The notes beneath the pieces are model-generated. The model saw only the letters and a program-made list of their open reading frames with translations. It did no database searches and was not told where the DNA came from. Positions 5,643 to 8,484 of a stretch of 8,484 nucleotides of DNA are shown here, piece after piece. This DNA is from UMGS1696 sp964634795 (GTDB lineage: Bacteria > Bacillota > Clostridia > Oscillospirales > CAG-272). Location of the stretch: positions 1-8,484 of the forward strand of contig CAZWLL010000068.1 in NCBI GenBank assembly GCA_964634795.1, given 5' to 3'. Within the stretch, counting starts at the first letter, position 1. Every line of letters begins with the position of its first letter. A program made the translations under genes and the position numbers.

Positions 5643-5662
5643 TTGACGGTCAAGTTTTATTC

Positions 5663-6571
5663 TCAGTGCTTCTTCGAGAGCATATATCCTGCTGCGGAAA
5701 TGATTCCCGCTGCGGCAGCGATAACTCCGATATCAAATGTTGCGGGAGCTGTTGTCTCGGCTTCTGCTGCGTCAACTGTTTCTTCTGCTGTTTCAACGAC
5801 AGCCTCGGTTTCAGCTTCGGTTTCAGCTATTGTTTCAGCTTCGGTTTCAGCTGTTGTTTCAGCTTCGGTTTCTGCAGCGGGTGCTGCAAGAAGCTCGAGG
5901 TCACCGAAGCACATCGGATATTGCCAGCACATGTTATCTTCGTCTGACCAACCGTATGCGGATGTTCTGCCCGTGCCGTCAGCCTGTGAGTTAACCTGAA
6001 TTTCAAGACCGATAACGGTTCCCGCTGCAAATTTGAAATCGGAGCAGAATTTCGAAAGTGCTACCGAAGCCTCATATGTAAAGCCGTCGTCATGTTCAAC
6101 AGCTACAATAGTATAGTTGTCGAGGATATTTGCTTTTGCGGTATCTGTTCCGTCGTATGCGGCATCGGATGTGTCATCTCCGCGAACACCGATCTGGATA
6201 ACGCCGTCATCCGAGCTGAAATCTACGGGGTCATTGTTTAATGCGTCGAAATAAAGCTCGATACCGTCGCCTGTAGACTGGTCTCCGTTGAAATAGTGGT
6301 CGTTGTCTCCTTTTACTTCAATGAGAAAATAAAGATTGTTTTCATCCCAAAGAGCCTTCCATGTTGATGTAATGCCCTCATCCGTACCGTCTTTTACCAG
6401 CGCGATAGGGTATTCCTCGGTATTGCTCCATACATCGTCAACAGTACCGTCCACAACGGTTGTACCGTATGCGGCATATCCGCGCGGATTTTCTTCCTCT
6501 TCTGCCGCTATAGGAGCCGCACAGAGAGCCGCCGCCATAAGACAGCATAAAAGCTTCAATGATTTTTTCAT
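5663..6571 (-). CDS. Secreted CBM9/DOMON-like carbohydrate-binding protein with Glu-Thr-Ala stalk and C-terminal anchor
   Basis: A 302-residue exported protein with no catalytic domain visible. A signal peptide (1-23, Lys-Lys start, hydrophobic core, probable cut after Ala-Ala-Pro-Ile-Ala-Ala) is followed by a family-9 carbohydrate-binding-like domain at about 35-229. Typical features are Val-Val-Asp-Gly-Thr-Val-Asp-Asp-Val-Trp (39-48), Trp-Asp-Glu-Asn-Asn-Leu-Tyr-Phe-Leu-Ile-Glu-Val (75-86), Asp-Gly-Ile-Glu-Leu-Tyr-Phe-Asp (102-109) and Phe-Thr-Tyr-Glu-Ala-Ser-Val (164-170). Residues 230-275 form a stalk of Ala-Glu-Thr-Glu repeats. The C-terminus has Ala-Pro-Ala-Thr-Phe-Asp (275-280), a hydrophobic segment (281-298) and Ser-Lys-Lys-His, so it looks membrane- or wall-anchored. 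A sugar-sensing or substrate-capturing surface role is the inference; the ligand is unknown. CTCCTTT at 6579-6585 is a good reverse-strand ribosome binding site seven bases from the ATG. Confidence 0.88.
   Translation of the reverse strand: MKKSLKLLCCLMAAALCAAPIAAEEEENPRGYAAYGTTVVDGTVDDVWSNTEEYPIALVKDGTDEGITSTWKALWDENNLYFLIEVKGDNDHYFNGDQSTGDGIELYFDALNNDPVDFSSDDGVIQIGVRGDDTSDAAYDGTDTAKANILDNYTIVAVEHDDGFTYEASVALSKFCSDFKFAAGTVIGLEIQVNSQADGTGRTSAYGWSDEDNMCWQYPMCFGDLELLAAPAAETEAETTAETEAETIAETEAETEAVVETAEETVDAAEAETTAPATFDIGVIAAAAGIISAAGYMLSKKH
5801..5872 (-). repeat. 12-bp tandem repeat encoding the protein stalk
   Basis: Six in-frame 12-base units (plus-strand consensus AGCTTCGGTTTC) run head to tail. 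Units 3 and 5 carry TATT or TGTT variants, so a 24-base higher-order pattern is visible. On the minus strand each unit encodes Glu-Thr-Glu-Ala or a close variant. Copy number may vary between strains by slippage. Confidence 0.85.
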
Positions 6572-6621
6572 GATAAATCTCCTTTGATTAGTTTAATTTG
6601 GAAAACATTCCGGATGAGGCA

Positions 6622-6650
6622 ATTTTAGCACCATTATTGTAGGTTGTCAA
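6622..6650 (-). promoter_or_regulatory. Sigma-A-type promoter of the CBM9-like protein gene
   Basis: Read on the minus strand: TTGACA (6650-6645), a 17-base spacer ending in TGC, and TAAAAT (6627-6622). The TGC makes an extended -10 element. The start of transcription should be near 6615, about 44 bases before the ATG. A-tracts just upstream of the -35 box (plus-strand 6651-6669, T-rich) resemble an UP element. Confidence 0.75.
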
Positions 6651-6735
6651 TAACTATTTTTTACTTTTTGCGGTAAATATTCAAAATAACTAATAATTAG
6701 ATTTGTGATATATGAAATAAATTAGCATAAAATTT

Positions 6736-6772
6736 ATCGGTGTACACATAAATAATTTCACCGATTTATGTG
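6736..6772. repeat. Two interlocked inverted repeats upstream of the phosphatase-LamG gene
   Basis: Arms in order: ATCGGTG (6736-6742), CACATAAAT (6745-6753), CACCGAT (6759-6765), ATTTATGTG (6764-6772). The first pairs with the third over 7 bases, the second with the fourth over 9 bases, and the last two arms share AT at 6764-6765. As DNA this can be a double operator; as RNA it would have pseudoknot (or alternating hairpin) topology. It lies just upstream of the extended -10 element at 6791-6799. Confidence 0.7.
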
Positions 6773-6790
6773 GCATTCTATTTTAAGATG

Positions 6791-6799
6791 TGATATACT
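6791..6799 (+). promoter_or_regulatory. Extended -10 promoter element of the phosphatase-LamG gene
   Basis: TGATATACT contains TATACT (6794-6799) with a TGn extension. No good -35 box is present at 16-18 bases; the nearest hexamers (around 6770-6777) fit poorly. A promoter without a -35 box next to an inverted repeat suggests dependence on an activator or a bound regulator. This reading is inference. Confidence 0.5.
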
Positions 6800-6830
6800 A
6801 TATGACACAATATACCGATGAAATTATAAA

Positions 6831-6836
6831 AAGGAG
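6831..6836 (+). promoter_or_regulatory. Ribosome binding site fixing the phosphatase-LamG start
   Basis: AAGGAG lies seven bases before ATG 6844. It would fall inside the coding region if the in-frame GTG at 6790 or the ATG at 6802 were used, so 6844 is the better start. Confidence 0.8.
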
Positions 6837-6843
6837 AATCAAT

Positions 6844-8379
6844 ATGCAGACAAACATATACGATTACGCGGTATTGCTCGGAGTAGATGGCGCGGGCACG
6901 TTTTTCCGCAACGCAAAAACACCGAATATTGACCGCATATTCTCAAACGGTGCTGTCAGCTACCACGTTCATACGGCTGAACCCACAATCAGCGCGGAAT
7001 GCTGGGGTTCAATGCTGCTCGGCGTAACGCCCGAGGTGCACAGACTCACAAATTCCATTGTTTCGAGACAGAGATATAATGTGAATTCGCTGTTTCCGTC
7101 TGTATTCCGCATGATACGCAAAAACGATCCGACAGCGTCACTGGCATCATTTTGCAACTGGAATCCGATAAACTACGGAATTATAGAATCCAATCTCGGC
7201 GTGCATGAGGAAACAGGTTCGGATTCTGCGATAACCGACCATGTTATCGAGTATCTTGAAAAGGAAGCGCCGAAATTCCTGTTTATGCAGTTTGATGAAG
7301 TAGACGGCGCAGGTCATCGCTGCGGCTACGGAGCACCGGGACATATCGCTCAGATTGAAACAACGGACGGTTACATCGGACGAATATATGAAGCATACGA
7401 AAAGCTCGGAATACTGGACCGCACACTGTTTATCGTAACTGCAGACCACGGCGGAACACCCGAAGGAGGCCACGGAGGTACGACCGACGCGGAAAAGTAT
7501 GTTATGTATGCCGCTGTCGGCAAAACGGTACCGCACGGCAAAATCGGTGAAATGGAAATTCGAGATAATGCGGCGATAATTATGCACGCTTTCGGATACG
7601 AGTGCGCCGATACATGGACTGCGCGCATTCCCGACGGTGTATTCGAGGGAGTCTCGGCATGCGAAAGACCGGAATACAAATCGGTACATAACCATCCTCA
7701 TCGTACACATGAATCTCAGCAGACACCGCCCGAACACATTATTCCGTGCGAAGGGTTAATCGCGTATCTGCCGTTTGATAATAACTGCGAAGAAAAGTGC
7801 GGCGGCGTAACGGAAAAGCACGGAAAAGTTTATTATGTAGACGGCTATTATGAGCAGGGAATAAGATTAGATGACGGATATATTTCGCTGAAGGATATTA
7901 AAGTAAACAATCGAAGCTTTTCGGCAGCCCTCTGGATGAAAGCGGGAGATATCGCGGGAAATCCGACAATCTTCGGAAACAAAAACCGCAAGAGCGGCTC
8001 GGACATCGGATTCGTTATGTCAATAAGCAGCAATGAAATTCAATGGAATTCATCTGACGGAGACAAGAAGACGGAAAAGACAATACCGCTTCCGCTTGAT
8101 TATCGCGACGGATGGGTTCACATTACAGTTGTAGTGGATAAAGAAGCCGAAGAAGTACGTTTTGCGTACGATTTCGGCGAATTTGTAACGGTAAAAATGA
8201 CTGATGGAACAGAAAATGTATCATATGATACAGAACTGTGTTTTAATATCGGTCAGGACGGTACCGGCACATATCCCGATTCGCTCTCATGTGTGCTTGA
8301 TGAATTTACCATATACGACAGGGCACTGACAAAGGAAGACATGCAGCTGCTCGAGAAGTATTATGATACAGTCAGATAA
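6844..8379 (+). CDS. Alkaline phosphatase superfamily metalloenzyme fused to a LamG-like domain
   Basis: A 511-residue two-domain protein. Residues 5-270 form an alkaline-phosphatase-fold, nucleotide pyrophosphatase/phosphodiesterase-like domain. Metal ligands visible are Asp15 (Gly-Val-Asp-Gly-Ala-Gly), Asp154 and His158 (Val-Asp-Gly-Ala-Gly-His), Asp201-His202 (Thr-Ala-Asp-His-Gly-Gly) and His210 (Gly-Gly-His-Gly-Gly). Glu-Pro-Thr-Ile-Ser-Ala-Glu (46-52) aligns with the nucleophile loop of that family, making Ser50 the probable nucleophile. A histidine-rich linker (282-298) leads to a LamG/concanavalin-like domain (about 303-508) containing Phe-Ser-Ala-Ala-Leu-Trp-Met-Lys and ending Leu-Asp-Glu-Phe-Thr-Ile-Tyr-Asp-Arg-Ala-Leu. 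It should cleave a phosphomono- or diester; the substrate is unknown. There is no signal peptide, so cytosolic location is predicted, which is unusual for LamG proteins. The gene stands alone, divergent from the CBM9-like gene. Confidence 0.87.
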   Translation: MQTNIYDYAVLLGVDGAGTFFRNAKTPNIDRIFSNGAVSYHVHTAEPTISAECWGSMLLGVTPEVHRLTNSIVSRQRYNVNSLFPSVFRMIRKNDPTASLASFCNWNPINYGIIESNLGVHEETGSDSAITDHVIEYLEKEAPKFLFMQFDEVDGAGHRCGYGAPGHIAQIETTDGYIGRIYEAYEKLGILDRTLFIVTADHGGTPEGGHGGTTDAEKYVMYAAVGKTVPHGKIGEMEIRDNAAIIMHAFGYECADTWTARIPDGVFEGVSACERPEYKSVHNHPHRTHESQQTPPEHIIPCEGLIAYLPFDNNCEEKCGGVTEKHGKVYYVDGYYEQGIRLDDGYISLKDIKVNNRSFSAALWMKAGDIAGNPTIFGNKNRKSGSDIGFVMSISSNEIQWNSSDGDKKTEKTIPLPLDYRDGWVHITVVVDKEAEEVRFAYDFGEFVTVKMTDGTENVSYDTELCFNIGQDGTGTYPDSLSCVLDEFTIYDRALTKEDMQLLEKYYDTVR

Positions 8380-8399
8380 TATCCGATAATACAGAGACT

Positions 8400-8439
8400 A
8401 ACCGCCGAATGAAGTGTAACGCTTTAAACGGCGGTTTTT
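8400..8439 (+). terminator. Rho-independent terminator after the phosphatase-LamG gene
   Basis: AACCGCCG-type arm (8400-8407) pairs with CGGCGGTT (8429-8436), 8 bp, followed by a T-run (8435-8439). A smaller hairpin (AAGTG...CGCTT, 8412-8424) can fold inside the loop. It begins about 20 bases after the stop codon. Confidence 0.85.
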
Positions 8440-8484
8440 CCGTATATTCGTGGGGACTAAAAAATAATTCAAAAAAAACGAAAA

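Noticed and set aside
5643..5999. Plus-strand ORFs rich in Val-Ser-Ala or Cys-Phe opposite the CBM9-like gene.
   Set aside because: They are antisense readings of the Glu-Thr-Ala repeat; the minus-strand frame has a signal peptide, recognisable domain, ribosome binding site and promoter.
7147..7737. A 196-codon minus-strand ORF inside the phosphatase-LamG gene.
   Set aside because: The plus-strand frame contains the metal-binding motifs; the antisense protein is Cys/Arg/Ser-rich with no recognisable domain.
8441..8484. A-rich tail at the right edge.
   Set aside because: Too short to interpret; no ORF, promoter or repeat can be supported there.

Overview
The window looks like chromosomal DNA of a low-to-moderate GC Gram-positive gut anaerobe of class Clostridia, plausibly Oscillospiraceae/Ruminococcaceae. 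The basis is Gram-positive Shine-Dalgarno sequences in front of most genes, sigma-A-type promoters, a lipobox lipoprotein, a secreted protein with a Glu/Thr/Ala-rich stalk and C-terminal anchor, and an iron-sulfur flavoprotein typical of anaerobes. The taxonomic placement is inference. No tRNA, rRNA, CRISPR array, transposase or phage gene is visible.

Layout, left to right. (1) 1-233: the 3' end of a small unidentified protein gene that runs off the window, followed by an in-frame coding-like tail after its TGA. (2) 298-1959, plus strand: an M15-type D,D-/L,D-peptidase lipoprotein, a possible 21-codon leader ORF, and a glycerophosphodiester phosphodiesterase whose start overlaps the leader stop (ATGA). 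A hairpin at 1977-2008 may end this unit. (3) 2085-5610, plus strand: a strong promoter (TTGAAA, 17-base spacer, TATACT) drives a WYL-domain transcriptional regulator. Behind it, closely packed, come a pyridoxamine-phosphate-oxidase-like flavin protein, a nicotinamidase-like cysteine hydrolase, an alpha/beta-hydrolase esterase and an Isf-type iron-sulfur flavoprotein. The unit ends at a perfect 32-bp palindrome. (4) 5663-6650, minus strand: a convergent gene for a secreted CBM9-like protein with a repeat-rich stalk and an unusual Pro-Ala-Thr-Phe-Asp C-terminal anchor, with its own good promoter. The palindrome probably stops transcription from both sides. (5) 6736-8440, plus strand: a divergent gene for an alkaline-phosphatase-superfamily metalloenzyme fused to a LamG-like C-terminal domain. 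Two interlocked inverted repeats lie just upstream of its promoter, and a rho-independent terminator follows it.

How the genes may work together (inference): block 2 suggests envelope turnover, with peptidoglycan peptide trimming outside the cell and phosphodiester recycling inside. Block 3 looks like a regulator-controlled set of redox, flavin and small-molecule hydrolases, possibly for stress or detoxification. The WYL regulator may sense a small molecule and control its own operon. Block 5 has no signal peptide although LamG domains are usually extracellular, so its site of action is unclear.

I did not find a clearly new multi-gene system. The observations most worth a second look are the interlocked inverted repeats at 6736-6772, the PxTFD-type C-terminal anchor, the phosphatase-LamG fusion, the leader-ORF overlap before the phosphodiesterase, and the 21-bp in-frame repeat in the regulator's tail.
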